From Synaphobranchus kaupii (lineage: Eukaryota; Chordata; Actinopteri; Anguilliformes; Synaphobranchidae), in the NCBI GenBank assembly GCA_029718625.1, contig JAINUF010000027.1, positions 2,092,676 to 2,156,675 of the forward strand: 64,000 nt of DNA. Direction: 5' to 3'. Position 1 is the first letter of the stretch; the number at the start of each line of letters is the position of its first letter. The position numbers and the translations under genes were made by a program. Shown piece after piece: positions 50,045 to 63,937 of the stretch. Below the pieces are notes generated by a model. It was given only the letters and a program-made list of their open reading frames with translations, was not told the DNA's origin and ran no database searches.

Positions 50045-51149
50045 CATTACATTACATTACATTACATTACATTCATTTAGCAGACGCTTTTATCCAAAGC
50101 GACGTACAGTAAGTGCATACAGAGAAATCATCAAGATCACTACAGAACAGACAAAGCACATCCTTCCCATAATGTAGCAGCTATCCCTAGCAATGAACGT
50201 CGACTGTAGTTCACAGTAAGCTCTGGGCAAATCAGCAACACCACACTTCCATTCCAAATACTATTATAAACAATAATAAACAGACAGGAAAACACAGCAG
50301 CACCAGTGCCACAGCTCAGAACAGCACCAGCACCAGTGTCACAGCTCAGAACAGCACCAGCACCAGTGCCACAACTCAGGACAGCACCAGCAGAGGCACC
50401 AGCAGTGCCACAGCTCAGAACAGCACCAGCAGAGGCACCAGCAGTGCCACAGCTCAGAACAGCACCAGTGCCACAGCTCATAACAGCACCAGCAGAGGCA
50501 CCAGCAGTGCCACAGCTCAGAACGGCACCAGCACCAGTGCCACAGCTCAGAACAGCACCAGCAGAGGCACCAGCAGTGCCACAGCTCAGAACGGCACCAG
50601 CACCAGTGCCACAGCTCAGAACAGCACCAGCAGAGGGACCAGCAGTGCCACAGCTCAGAACGGCACCAGCACCAGTGCCACAGCTCAGAACAGCACCAGC
50701 AGAGGGACCAGCAGTAGTGCCACAGCTCAGAACAGCACCAGCAGAGGCACCAGCAGTGCCACAGCTCAGAACAGCACCAGCAGAGGCACCAGCACCAGTG
50801 CCACAGCTCAGAACAGCACCAGCAGAGGCACCAGCAGTGCCACAGCTCAGAACGGCACCAGCACCAGTGCCACAGCTCAGAACAGCACCAGCAGAGGGAC
50901 TAGCAGTAGTGCCACAGCTCAGAAAAGCACCAGCAGAGGCACCAGCAGTGCCACAGCTCAGAACAGCACCAGCAGAGGCACCAGCAGTGCCACAGCTCAG
51001 AAAAGCACCAGCAGAGGCACCAGCACCAGTGCCACAGCTCAGAACAGCACCAGCAGAGGCACCAGCAGTGCCACAGCTCAGAACAGCACCAGCACCTGTG
51101 CCACAGCTCAGAACAGCAGCAGCACCAGTGCCAGAGCTCAAAACAGCAG
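50045..51149. repeat. Unit U44, 849-bp chimeric array with extra CAGAAAAGC
   Basis: Five-copy tail. Order as U37, including GTGTCACAG. The P39 after T42 has gained CAGAAAAGC (near 50920), which U55 shares and U37 lacks, so U55 derives from U44 or its ancestor and not from U37. Confidence 0.93.
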
Positions 51150-52272
51150 CATTACATTACATTACATTACATTACATTCATTTAGCAGACGCTTTTATCC
51201 AAAGCGACGTACAGTAAGTGCATACAGAGAAATCATCAAGATCACTACAGAACAGACAAAGCACATCCTTCCCATAATGTAGCAGCTATCCCTAGCAATG
51301 AACGTCGACTGTAGTTCACAGTAAGCTCTGGGCAAATCAGCAACACCACACTTCCATTCCAAATACTATTATAAACAATAATAAACAGACAGGAAAACAC
51401 AGCAGCACCAGTGCCACAGCTCAGAACAGCACCAGCACCAGTGCCACAGCTCAGAACAGCACCAGCACCAGTGCCACAACTCAGGACAGCACCAGCAGAG
51501 GCACCAGCAGTGCCACAGCTCAGAACAGCACCAGCAGAGGCACCAGCAGTGCCACAGCTCAGAACAGCACCAGTGCCACAGCTCATAACAGCACCAGCAG
51601 AGGCACCAGCAGTGCCACAGCTCAGAACAGCACCAGCAGAGGCACCAGCAGTGCCACAGCTCAGAACGGCACCAGCACCAGTGCCACAGCTCAGAACAGC
51701 ACCAGCAGAGGGACTAGCAGTAGTGCCACAGCTCAGAACAGCACCAGCAGAGGCACCAGCAGTGCCACAGCTCAGAACAGCACCAGCAGAGGCACCAGCA
51801 GTGCCACAGCTCAGAAAAGCACCAGCAGAGGCACCAGCACCAGTGCCACAGCTCAGAACAGCACCAGCAGAGGCACCAGCAGTGCCACAGCTCAGAACAG
51901 CACCAGCAGAGGCACCAGCAGTGCCACAGCTCAGAACAGCACCAGCAGAGGGACCAGCAGTGCCACAGCTCAGAACGGCACCAGCACCAGTGCCACAGCT
52001 CAGAACAGCACCAGCAGAGGGACTAGCAGTAGTGCCACAGCTCAGAACAGCACCAGCAGAGGCACCAGCAGTGCCACAGCTCAGAACAGCACCAGCAGAG
52101 GCACCAGCAGTGCCACAGCTCAGAAAAGCACCAGCAGAGGCACCAGCACCAGTGCCACAGCTCAGAACAGCACCAGCAGAGGCACCAGCAGTGCCACAGC
52201 TCAGAACAGCACCAGCACCTGTGCCACAGCTCAGAACAGCAGCAGCACCAGTGCCAGAGCTCAAAACAGCAG
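51150..52272. repeat. Unit U45, 867-bp array, AACAGCACC form
   Basis: Five-copy tail. Order as in U38, U49 and U56. It is followed by the only spacer with a six-copy tail. Confidence 0.93.
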
Positions 52273-53370
52273 CATTACATTACATTACATTACATTACAT
52301 TACATTCATTTAGCAGACGCTTTTATCCAAAGCGACGTACAGTAAGTGCATACAGAGAAATCATCAAGATCACTACAGAACAGACAAAGCACATCCTTCC
52401 CATAATGTAGCAGCTATCCCTAGCAATGAACGTCGACTGTAGTTCACAGTAAGCTCTGGGCAAATCAGCAACACCACACTTCCATTCCAAATACTATTAT
52501 AAACAATAATAAACAGACAGGAAAACACAGCAGCACCAGTGCCACAGCTCAGAACAGCACCAGCACCAGTGCCACAGCTCAGAACAGCACCAGCACCAGT
52601 GCCACAACTCAGGACAGCACCAGCAGAGGCACCAGCAGTGCCACAGCTCAGAACAGCACCAGCAGAGGCACCAGCAGTGCCACAGCTCAGAACAGCACCA
52701 GTGCCACAGCTCATAACAGCACCAGCAGAGGCACCAGCAGTGCCACAGCTCAGAACGGCACCAGCACCAGTGCCACAGCTCAGAACAGCACCAGCAGAGG
52801 CACCAGCAGTGCCACAGCTCAGAACGGCACCAGCACCAGTGCCACAGCTCAGAACAGCACCAGCAGAGGGACCAGCAGTGCCACAGCTCAGAACGGCACC
52901 AGCACCAGTGCCACAGCTCAGAACAGCACCAGCAGAGGGACCAGCAGTAGTGCCACAGCTCAGAACAGCACCAGCAGAGGCACCAGCAGTGCCACAGCTC
53001 AGAACAGCACCAGCAGAGGCACCAGCACCAGTGCCACAGCTCAGAACAGCACCAGCAGAGGCACCAGCAGTGCCACAGCTCAGAACGGCACCAGCACCAG
53101 TGCCACAGCTCAGAACAGCACCAGCAGAGGCACCAGCAGTGCCACAGCTCAGAACAGCACCAGCACCAGTGCCACAGCTCAGAACAGCACCAGCAGAGGC
53201 ACCAGCAGTGCCACAGCTCAGAACAGCACCAGCAGAGGCACCAGCACCAGTGCCACAGCTCAGAACAGCACCAGCAGAGGCACCAGCAGTGCCACAGCTC
53301 AGAACAGCACCAGCACCTGTGCCACAGCTCAGAACAGCAGCAGCACCAGTGCCAGAGCTCAAAACAGCAG
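52273..53370. repeat. Unit U46, 837-bp array; longest tail
   Basis: Six CATTA copies, unique in the window. The array follows the 837-bp order with the common H39. It opens a short block of four units. Confidence 0.93.
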
Positions 53371-54144
53371 CATTACATTACATTACATTCATTTAGCAGA
53401 CGCTTTTATCCAAAGCGACGTACAGTAAGTGCATACAGAGAAATCATCAAGATCACTACAGAACAGACAAAGCACATCCTTCCCATAATGTAGCAGCTAT
53501 CCCTAGCAATGAACGTCGACTGTAGTTCACAGTAAGCTCTGGGCAAATCAGCAACACCACACTTCCATTCCAAATACTATTATAAACAATAATAAACAGT
53601 CAGGAAAACACAGCAGCACCAGTGCCACAGCTCAGAACAGCACCTGCACCAGTGCCACAACTCAGGACAGCACCAGCAGAGGCACCAGCAGTGCCACAGC
53701 TCAGAACAGCACCAGCAGAGGCACCAGCAGTGCCACAGCTCAGAACAGCACCAGTGCCACAGCTCAGAACAGCACCAGCAGAGGCACCAGCAGTGCCACA
53801 GCTCAGAACAGCACCAGCAGAGGGTCCAGCAGTGCCACAGCTCAGAACGGCACCAGCACCAGTGCCACAGCTCAGAACAGCACCAGCAGAGGGACTAGCA
53901 GTAGTGCCACAGCTCAGAACAGCACCAGCAGAGGCACCAGCAGTGCCACAGCTCAGAACAGCACCAGCAGAGGCACCAGCAGTGCCACAGCTCAGAAAAG
54001 CACCAGCAGAGGCACCAGCACCAGTGCCACAGCTCAGAACAGCACCAGCAGAGGCACCAGCAGTGCCACAGCTCAGAACAGCACCAGCACCTGTGCCACA
54101 GCTCAGAACAGCAGCAGCACCAGTGCCAGAGCTCAAAACAGCAG
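53371..54144. repeat. Unit U47, 528-bp array
   Basis: Three-copy tail, CAGTCAGG change at 53600, GCACCTGCACC edge and GGGTCC module. Same order as U40 and U51. Confidence 0.93.
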
Positions 54145-55203
54145 CATTACATTACATTACATTCATTTAGCAGACGCTTTTATCCAAAGCGACGTACAGT
54201 AAGTGCATACAGAGAAATCATCAAGATCACTACAGAACAGACAAAGCACATCCTTCCCATAATGTAGCAGCTATCCCTAGCAATGAACGTCGACTGTAGT
54301 TCACAGTAAGCTCTGGGCAAATCAGCAACACCACACTTCCATTCCAAATACTATTATAAACAATAATAAACAGACAGGAAAACACAGCAGCACCAGTGCC
54401 ACAGCTCAGAACAGCACCAGCACCAGTGCCACAGCTCAGAACAGCACCAGCACCAGTGCCACAACTCAGGACAGCACCAGCAGAGGCACCAGCAGTGCCA
54501 CAGCTCAGAACAGCACCAGCAGAGGCACCAGCAGTGCCACAGCTCAGAACAGCACCAGTGCCACAGCTCATAACAGCACCAGCAGAGGCACCAGCAGTGC
54601 CACAGCTCAGAACAGCACCAGCAGAGGCACCAGCACCAGTGCCACAGCTCAGAACAGCACCAGCAGAGGCACCAGCAGTGCCACAGCTCAGAACAGCACC
54701 AGCAGAGGGACCAGCAGTGCCACAGCTCAGAACGGCACCAGCACCAGTGCCACAGCTCAGAACAGCACCAGCAGAGGGACTAGCAGTAGTGCCACAGCTC
54801 AGAACAGCACCAGCAGAGGCACCAGCAGTGCCACAGCTCAGAACAGCACCAGTGCCACAGCTCATAACAGCACCAGCAGAGGGACCAGCAGTGCCACAGC
54901 TCAGAACGGCACCAGCACCAGTGCCACAGCTCAGAACAGCACCAGCAGAGGGACTAGCAGTAGTGCCACAGCTCAGAACAGCACCAGCAGAGGCACCAGC
55001 AGTGCCACAGCTCAGAACAGCACCAGCAGAGGCACCAGCAGTGCCACAGCTCAGAAAAGCACCAGCAGAGGCACCAGCACCAGTGCCACAGCTCAGAACA
55101 GCACCAGCAGAGGCACCAGCAGTGCCACAGCTCAGAACAGCACCAGCACCTGTGCCACAGCTCAGAACAGCAGCAGCACCAGTGCCAGAGCTCAAAACAG
55201 CAG
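54145..55203. repeat. Unit U48, 813-bp array with hybrid H/G module
   Basis: Three-copy tail. It contains two P24-H39 positions. The second is a hybrid with CTCATAAC followed by GGGACC (54863-54893), so the front of H39 is joined to the back of G39. It also has two T42 modules. It replaces the 1374-507-867-849 run of the neighbouring blocks, so this block is shortened. Confidence 0.92.
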
Positions 55204-56326
55204 CATTACATTACATTACATTACATTACATTCATTTAGCAGACGCTTTTATCCAAAGCGACGTACAGTAAGTGCATACAGAGAAATCATCAAGATCACT
55301 ACAGAACAGACAAAGCACATCCTTCCCATAATGTAGCAGCTATCCCTAGCAATGAACGTCGACTGTAGTTCACAGTAAGCTCTGGGCAAATCAGCAACAC
55401 CACACTTCCATTCCAAATACTATTATAAACAATAATAAACAGACAGGAAAACACAGCAGCACCAGTGCCACAGCTCAGAACAGCACCAGCACCAGTGCCA
55501 CAGCTCAGAACAGCACCAGCACCAGTGCCACAACTCAGGACAGCACCAGCAGAGGCACCAGCAGTGCCACAGCTCAGAACAGCACCAGCAGAGGCACCAG
55601 CAGTGCCACAGCTCAGAACAGCACCAGTGCCACAGCTCATAACAGCACCAGCAGAGGCACCAGCAGTGCCACAGCTCAGAACAGCACCAGCAGAGGCACC
55701 AGCAGTGCCACAGCTCAGAACGGCACCAGCACCAGTGCCACAGCTCAGAACAGCACCAGCAGAGGGACTAGCAGTAGTGCCACAGCTCAGAACAGCACCA
55801 GCAGAGGCACCAGCAGTGCCACAGCTCAGAACAGCACCAGCAGAGGCACCAGCAGTGCCACAGCTCAGAAAAGCACCAGCAGAGGCACCAGCACCAGTGC
55901 CACAGCTCAGAACAGCACCAGCAGAGGCACCAGCAGTGCCACAGCTCAGAACAGCACCAGCAGAGGCACCAGCAGTGCCACAGCTCAGAACAGCACCAGC
56001 AGAGGGACCAGCAGTGCCACAGCTCAGAACGGCACCAGCACCAGTGCCACAGCTCAGAACAGCACCAGCAGAGGGACTAGCAGTAGTGCCACAGCTCAGA
56101 ACAGCACCAGCAGAGGCACCAGCAGTGCCACAGCTCAGAACAGCACCAGCAGAGGCACCAGCAGTGCCACAGCTCAGAAAAGCACCAGCAGAGGCACCAG
56201 CACCAGTGCCACAGCTCAGAACAGCACCAGCAGAGGCACCAGCAGTGCCACAGCTCAGAACAGCACCAGCACCTGTGCCACAGCTCAGAACAGCAGCAGC
56301 ACCAGTGCCAGAGCTCAAAACAGCAG
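55204..56326. repeat. Unit U49, 867-bp array, AACAGCACC form
   Basis: Five-copy tail. Order and variant as in U38, U45 and U56. It closes the short block. Confidence 0.93.
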
Positions 56327-57419
56327 CATTACATTACATTACATTACATTACATTCATTTAGCAGACGCTTTTATCCAAAGCGACGTACAGTAAGTGCAT
56401 ACAGAGAAATCATCAAGATCACTACAGAACAGACAAAGCACATCCTTCCCATAATGTAGCAGCTATCCCTAGCAATGAACGTCGACTGTAGTTCACAGTA
56501 AGCTCTGGGCAAATCAGCAACACCACACTTCCATTCCAAATACTATTATAAACAATAATAAACAGACAGGAAAACACAGCAGCACCAGTGCCACAGCTCA
56601 GAACAGCACCAGCACCAGTGCCACAGCTCAGAACAGCACCAGCACCAGTGCCACAACTCAGGACAGCACCAGCAGAGGCACCAGCAGTGCCACAGCTCAG
56701 AACAGCACCAGCAGAGGCACCAGCAGTGCCACAGCTCAGAACAGCACCAGTGCCACAGCTCATAACAGCACCAGCAGAGGCACCAGCAGTGCCACAGCTC
56801 AGAACGGCACCAGCACCAGTGCCACAGCTCAGAACAGCACCAGCAGAGGCACCAGCAGTGCCACAGCTCAGAACGGCACCAGCACCAGTGCCACAGCTCA
56901 GAACAGCACCAGCAGAGGGACCAGCAGTGCCACAGCTCAGAACGGCACCAGCACCAGTGCCACAGCTCAGAACAGCACCAGCAGAGGGACCAGCAGTAGT
57001 GCCACAGCTCAGAACAGCACCAGCAGAGGCACCAGCAGTGCCACAGCTCAGAACAGCACCAGCAGAGGCACCAGCACCAGTGCCACAGCTCAGAACAGCA
57101 CCAGCAGAGGCACCAGCAGTGCCACAGCTCAGAACGGCACCAGCACCAGTGCCACAGCTCAGAACAGCACCAGCAGAGGCACCAGCAGTGCCACAGCTCA
57201 GAACAGCACCAGCACCAGTGCCACAGCTCAGAACAGCACCAGCAGAGGCACCAGCAGTGCCACAGCTCAGAACAGCACCAGCAGAGGCACCAGCACCAGT
57301 GCCACAGCTCAGAACAGCACCAGCAGAGGCACCAGCAGTGCCACAGCTCAGAACAGCACCAGCACCTGTGCCACAGCTCAGAACAGCAGCAGCACCAGTG
57401 CCAGAGCTCAAAACAGCAG
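56327..57419. repeat. Unit U50, 837-bp array; opens the last third-level block
   Basis: Five-copy tail. Order and H39 form as in U39, 11,665 bp upstream. Confidence 0.93.
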
Positions 57420-58193
57420 CATTACATTACATTACATTCATTTAGCAGACGCTTTTATCCAAAGCGACGTACAGTAAGTGCATACAGAGAAATCATCAAG
57501 ATCACTACAGAACAGACAAAGCACATCCTTCCCATAATGTAGCAGCTATCCCTAGCAATGAACGTCGACTGTAGTTCACAGTAAGCTCTGGGCAAATCAG
57601 CAACACCACACTTCCATTCCAAATACTATTATAAACAATAATAAACAGTCAGGAAAACACAGCAGCACCAGTGCCACAGCTCAGAACAGCACCTGCACCA
57701 GTGCCACAACTCAGGACAGCACCAGCAGAGGCACCAGCAGTGCCACAGCTCAGAACAGCACCAGCAGAGGCACCAGCAGTGCCACAGCTCAGAACAGCAC
57801 CAGTGCCACAGCTCAGAACAGCACCAGCAGAGGCACCAGCAGTGCCACAGCTCAGAACAGCACCAGCAGAGGGTCCAGCAGTGCCACAGCTCAGAACGGC
57901 ACCAGCACCAGTGCCACAGCTCAGAACAGCACCAGCAGAGGGACTAGCAGTAGTGCCACAGCTCAGAACAGCACCAGCAGAGGCACCAGCAGTGCCACAG
58001 CTCAGAACAGCACCAGCAGAGGCACCAGCAGTGCCACAGCTCAGAAAAGCACCAGCAGAGGCACCAGCACCAGTGCCACAGCTCAGAACAGCACCAGCAG
58101 AGGCACCAGCAGTGCCACAGCTCAGAACAGCACCAGCACCTGTGCCACAGCTCAGAACAGCAGCAGCACCAGTGCCAGAGCTCAAAACAGCAG
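57420..58193. repeat. Unit U51, 528-bp array
   Basis: Three-copy tail, CAGTCAGG change at 57649, GCACCTGCACC edge and GGGTCC module, as in U40. Confidence 0.93.
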
Positions 58194-59823
58194 CATTACA
58201 TTACATTACATTACATTACATTCATTTAGCAGACGCTTTTATCCAAAGCGACGTACAGTAAGTGCATACAGAGAAATCATCAAGATCACTACAGAACAGA
58301 CAAAGCACATCCTTCCCATAATGTAGCAGCTATCCCTAGCAATGAACGTCGACTGTAGTTCACAGTAAGCTCTGGGCAAATCAGCAACACCACACTTCCA
58401 TTCCAAATACTATTATAAACAATAATAAACAGACAGGAAAACACAGCAGCACCAGTGCCACAGCTCAGAACAGCACCAGCACCAGTGCCACAGCTCAGAA
58501 CAGCACCAGCACCAGTGCCACAACTCAGGACAGCACCAGCAGAGGCACCAGCAGTGCCACAGCTCAGAACAGCACCAGCAGAGGCACCAGCAGTGCCACA
58601 GCTCAGAACAGCACCAATGCCACAGCTCATAACAGCACCAGCAGAGGCACCAGCAGTGCCACAGCTCAGAACGGCACCAGCACCAGTGCCACAGCTCAGA
58701 ACAGCACCAGCAGAGGCACCAGCAGTGCCACAGCTCAGAACAGCACCAGCACCAGTGCCACAGCTCAGAACAGCACCAGCAGAGGGACCAGCAGTGCCAC
58801 AGCTCAGAACGGCACCAGCACCAGTGCCACAGCTCAGAACAGCACCAGCAGAGGGACCAGCAGTAGTGCCACAGCTCAGAACAGCACCAGCAGAGGCACC
58901 AGCAGTGCCACAGCTCAGAACAGCACCAGCAGAGGCACCAGCAGTGCCACAGCTCAGAACAGCACCAGCAGAGGCACCAGCAGTGCCACAGCTCAGAACA
59001 GCACCAGTGCCACAGCTCATAACAGCACCAGCAGAGGCACCAGCAGTGCCACAGCTCAGAACGGCACCAGCACCAGTGCCACAGCTCAGAACAGCACCAG
59101 CAGAGGCACCAGCAGTGCCACAGCTCAGAACAGCACCAGCACCAGTGCCACAGCTCAGAACAGCACCAGCAGAGGGACCAGCAGTGCCACAGCTCAGAAC
59201 AGCACCAGTGCCACAGCTCATAACAGCACCAGCAGAGGCACCAGCAGTGCCACAGCTCAGAACGGCACCAGCACCAGTGCCACAGCTCAGAACAGCACCA
59301 GCAGAGGCACCAGCAGTGCCACAGCTCAGAACAGCACCAGCACCAGTGCCACAGCTCAGAACAGCACCAGCAGAGGGACCAGCAGTGCCACAGCTCAGAA
59401 CGGCACCAGCACCAGTGCCACAGCTCAGAACAGCACCAGCAGAGGGACCAGCAGTAGTGCCACAGCTCAGAACAGCACCAGCAGAGGCACCAGCAGTGCC
59501 ACAGCTCAGAACAGCACCAGCAGAGGCACCAGCAGTGCCACAGCTCAGAACAGCACCAGCAGAGGCACCAGCACCAGTGCCACAGCTCAGAACAGCACCA
59601 GCAGAGGCACCAGCACCAGTGCCACAGCTCAGAACAGCACCAGCAGAGGCACCAGCACCAGTGCCACAGCTCAGAACAGCACCAGCAGAGGCACCAGCAC
59701 CAGTGCCACAGCTCAGAACAGCACCAGCAGAGGCACCAGCAGTGCCACAGCTCAGAACACCACCAGCACCTGTGCCACAGGTCAGAACAGCAGCAGCACC
59801 AGTGCCAGAGCTCAAAACAGCAG
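58194..59823. repeat. Unit U52, 1374-bp array
   Basis: Five-copy tail. Counterpart of U41 with ACCAATGCC, four consecutive P42 modules and CACAGGTCAG. It has G at 59621 where U41 has A. Confidence 0.93.
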
Positions 59824-60586
59824 CATTACATTACATTACATTACATTACATTCATTTAGCAGACGCTTTTATCCAAAGCGACGTACAGTAAGTGCATACA
59901 GAGAAATCATCAAGATCACTACAGAACAGACAAAGCACATCCTTCCCATAATGTAGCAGCTATCCCTAGCAATGACCGTCGACTGTAGTTCACAGTAAGC
60001 TCTGGGCAAATCAGCAACACCACACTTCCATTCCAAATACTATTATAAACAATAATAAACAGACAGGAAAACACAGCAGCACCAGTGCCACAGCTCAGAA
60101 CAGCACCAGCACCAGTGCCACAGCTCAGGACAGCACCAGCAGAGGCACCAGCAGTGCCACAGCTCAGAACAGCACCAGCAGAGGCACCAGCACCAGTGCC
60201 ACAGCTCAGAACAGCACCAGCAGAGGCACCAGCAGTGCCACAGCTCAGAACAGCACCAGCAGAGGGACCAGCAGTGCCACAGCTCAGAACGGCACCAGCA
60301 CCAGTGCCACAGCTCAGAACAGCACCAGCAGAGGGACTAGCAGTAGTGCCACAGCTCAGAACAGCACCAGCAGAGGCACCAGCAGTGCCACAGCTCAGAA
60401 CAGCACCAGCAGAGGCACCAGCAGTGCCACAGCTCAGAAAAGCACCAGCAGAGGCACCAGCACCAGTGCCACAGCTCAGAACAGCACCAGCAGAGGCACC
60501 AGCAGTGCCACAGCTCAGAACAGCACCAGCACCTGTGCCACAGCTCAGAACAGCAGCAGCACCAGTGCCAGAGCTCAAAACAGCAG
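59824..60586. repeat. Unit U53, 507-bp array with TGACCG spacer
   Basis: Five-copy tail and C at 59976. Counterpart of U42. Confidence 0.93.
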
Positions 60587-61709
60587 CATTACATTACATT
60601 ACATTACATTACATTCATTTAGCAGACGCTTTTATCCAAAGCGACGTACAGTAAGTGCATACAGAGAAATCATCAAGATCACTACAGAACAGACAAAGCA
60701 CATCCTTCCCATAATGTAGCAGCTATCCCTAGCAATGAACGTCGACTGTAGTTCACAGTAAGCTCTGGGCAAATCAGCAACACCACACTTCCATTCCAAA
60801 TACTATTATAAACAATAATAAACAGACAGGAAAACACAGCAGCACCAGTGCCACAGCTCAGAACAGCACCAGCACCAGTGCCACAGCTCAGAACAGCACC
60901 AGCACCAGTGCCACAACTCAGGACAGCACCAGCAGAGGCACCAGCAGTGCCACAGCTCAGAACAGCACCAGCAGAGGCACCAGCAGTGCCACAGCTCAGA
61001 ACAGCACCAGTGCCACAGCTCATAACAGGACCAGCAGAGGCACCAGCAGTGCCACAGCTCAGAACAGCACCAGCAGAGGCACCAGCAGTGCCACAGCTCA
61101 GAACGGCACCAGCACCAGTGCCACAGCTCAGAACAGCACCAGCAGAGGGACTAGCAGTAGTGCCACAGCTCAGAACAGCACCAGCAGAGGCACCAGCAGT
61201 GCCACAGCTCAGAACAGCACCAGCAGAGGCACCAGCAGTGCCACAGCTCAGAAAAGCACCAGCAGAGGCACCAGCACCAGTGCCACAGCTCAGAACAGCA
61301 CCAGCAGAGGCACCAGCAGTGCCACAGCTCAGAACAGCACCAGCAGAGGCACCAGCAGTGCCACAGCTCAGAACAGCACCAGCAGAGGGACCAGCAGTGC
61401 CACAGCTCAGAACGGCACCAGCACCAGTGCCACAGCTCAGAACAGCACCAGCAGAGGGACTAGCAGTAGTGCCACAGCTCAGAACAGCACCAGCAGAGGC
61501 ACCAGCAGTGCCACAGCTCAGAACAGCACCAGCAGAGGCACCAGCAGTGCCACAGCTCAGAAAAGCACCAGCAGAGGCACCAGCACCAGTGCCACAGCTC
61601 AGAACAGCACCAGCAGAGGCACCAGCAGTGCCACAGCTCAGAACAGCACCAGCACCTGTGCCACAGCTCAGAACAGCAGCAGCACCAGTGCCAGAGCTCA
61701 AAACAGCAG
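60587..61709. repeat. Unit U54, 867-bp array, AACAGGACC form
   Basis: Five-copy tail. Counterpart of U43, with the same C-to-G change after H39. Confidence 0.93.
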
Positions 61710-62814
61710 CATTACATTACATTACATTACATTACATTCATTTAGCAGACGCTTTTATCCAAAGCGACGTACAGTAAGTGCATACAGAGAAATCATCAAG
61801 ATCACTACAGAACAGACAAAGCACATCCTTCCCATAATGTAGCAGCTATCCCTAGCAATGAACGTCGACTGTAGTTCACAGTAAGCTCTGGGCAAATCAG
61901 CAACACCACACTTCCATTCCAAATACTATTATAAACAATAATAAACAGACAGGAAAACACAGCAGCACCAGTGCCACAGCTCAGAACAGCACCAGCACCA
62001 GTGTCACAGCTCAGAACAGCACCAGCACCAGTGCCACAACTCAGGACAGCACCAGCAGAGGCACCAGCAGTGCCACAGCTCAGAACAGCACCAGCAGAGG
62101 CACCAGCAGTGCCACAGCTCAGAACAGCACCAGTGCCACAGCTCATAACAGCACCAGCAGAGGCACCAGCAGTGCCACAGCTCAGAACGGCACCAGCACC
62201 AGTGCCACAGCTCAGAACAGCACCAGCAGAGGCACCAGCAGTGCCACAGCTCAGAACGGCACCAGCACCAGTGCCACAGCTCAGAACAGCACCAGCAGAG
62301 GGACCAGCAGTGCCACAGCTCAGAACGGCACCAGCACCAGTGCCACAGCTCAGAACAGCACCAGCAGAGGGACCAGCAGTAGTGCCACAGCTCAGAACAG
62401 CACCAGCAGAGGCACCAGCAGTGCCACAGCTCAGAACAGCACCAGCAGAGGCACCAGCACCAGTGCCACAGCTCAGAACAGCACCAGCAGAGGCACCAGC
62501 AGTGCCACAGCTCAGAACGGCACCAGCACCAGTGCCACAGCTCAGAACAGCACCAGCAGAGGGACTAGCAGTAGTGCCACAGCTCAGAAAAGCACCAGCA
62601 GAGGCACCAGCAGTGCCACAGCTCAGAACAGCACCAGCAGAGGCACCAGCAGTGCCACAGCTCAGAAAAGCACCAGCAGAGGCACCAGCACCAGTGCCAC
62701 AGCTCAGAACAGCACCAGCAGAGGCACCAGCAGTGCCACAGCTCAGAACAGCACCAGCACCTGTGCCACAGCTCAGAACAGCAGCAGCACCAGTGCCAGA
62801 GCTCAAAACAGCAG
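61710..62814. repeat. Unit U55, 849-bp chimeric array with extra CAGAAAAGC
   Basis: Five-copy tail. Counterpart of U44, sharing both GTGTCACAG (near 62004) and the extra CAGAAAAGC (near 62585). Confidence 0.93.
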
Positions 62815-63937
62815 CATTACATTACATTACATTACATTACATTCATTTAGCAGACGCTTTTATCCAAAGCGACGTACAGTAAGTGCATACAGAGAAATCA
62901 TCAAGATCACTACAGAACAGACAAAGCACATCCTTCCCATAATGTAGCAGCTATCCCTAGCAATGAACGTCGACTGTAGTTCACAGTAAGCTCTGGGCAA
63001 ATCAGCAACACCACACTTCCATTCCAAATACTATTATAAACAATAATAAACAGACAGGAAAACACAGCAGCACCAGTGCCACAGCTCAGAACAGCACCAG
63101 CACCAGTGCCACAGCTCAGAACAGCACCAGCACCAGTGCCACAACTCAGGACAGCACCAGCAGAGGCACCAGCAGTGCCACAGCTCAGAACAGCACCAGC
63201 AGAGGCACCAGCAGTGCCACAGCTCAGAACAGCACCAGTGCCACAGCTCATAACAGCACCAGCAGAGGCACCAGCAGTGCCACAGCTCAGAACAGCACCA
63301 GCAGAGGCACCAGCAGTGCCACAGCTCAGAACGGCACCAGCACCAGTGCCACAGCTCAGAACAGCACCAGCAGAGGGACTAGCAGTAGTGCCACAGCTCA
63401 GAACAGCACCAGCAGAGGCACCAGCAGTGCCACAGCTCAGAACAGCACCAGCAGAGGCACCAGCAGTGCCACAGCTCAGAAAAGCACCAGCAGAGGCACC
63501 AGCACCAGTGCCACAGCTCAGAACAGCACCAGCAGAGGCACCAGCAGTGCCACAGCTCAGAACAGCACCAGCAGAGGCACCAGCAGTGCCACAGCTCAGA
63601 ACAGCACCAGCAGAGGGACCAGCAGTGCCACAGCTCAGAACGGCACCAGCACCAGTGCCACAGCTCAGAACAGCACCAGCAGAGGGACTAGCAGTAGTGC
63701 CACAGCTCAGAACAGCACCAGCAGAGGCACCAGCAGTGCCACAGCTCAGAACAGCACCAGCAGAGGCACCAGCAGTGCCACAGCTCAGAAAAGCACCAGC
63801 AGAGGCACCAGCACCAGTGCCACAGCTCAGAACAGCACCAGCAGAGGCACCAGCAGTGCCACAGCTCAGAACAGCACCAGCACCTGTGCCACAGCTCAGA
63901 ACAGCAGCAGCACCAGTGCCAGAGCTCAAAACAGCAG
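62815..63937. repeat. Unit U56, 867-bp array, AACAGCACC form
   Basis: Five-copy tail. Counterpart of U45. It is the last complete unit. Confidence 0.93.

Larger units (their letters stand above)
44662..56326. repeat. Third-level repeat, copy 1 (11,665 bp, U39-U49)
   Basis: Array lengths run 837, 528, 1374, 507, 867, 849, 867, 837, 528, 813, 867. The order restarts at 56327, and all unit starts from U39 to U45 recur exactly 11,665 bp later. Diagnostic changes recur at the same offset (CAGTCAGG spacer, AACAGGACC, GTGTCACAG, the extra CAGAAAAGC in the 849-bp array). Confidence 0.92.
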
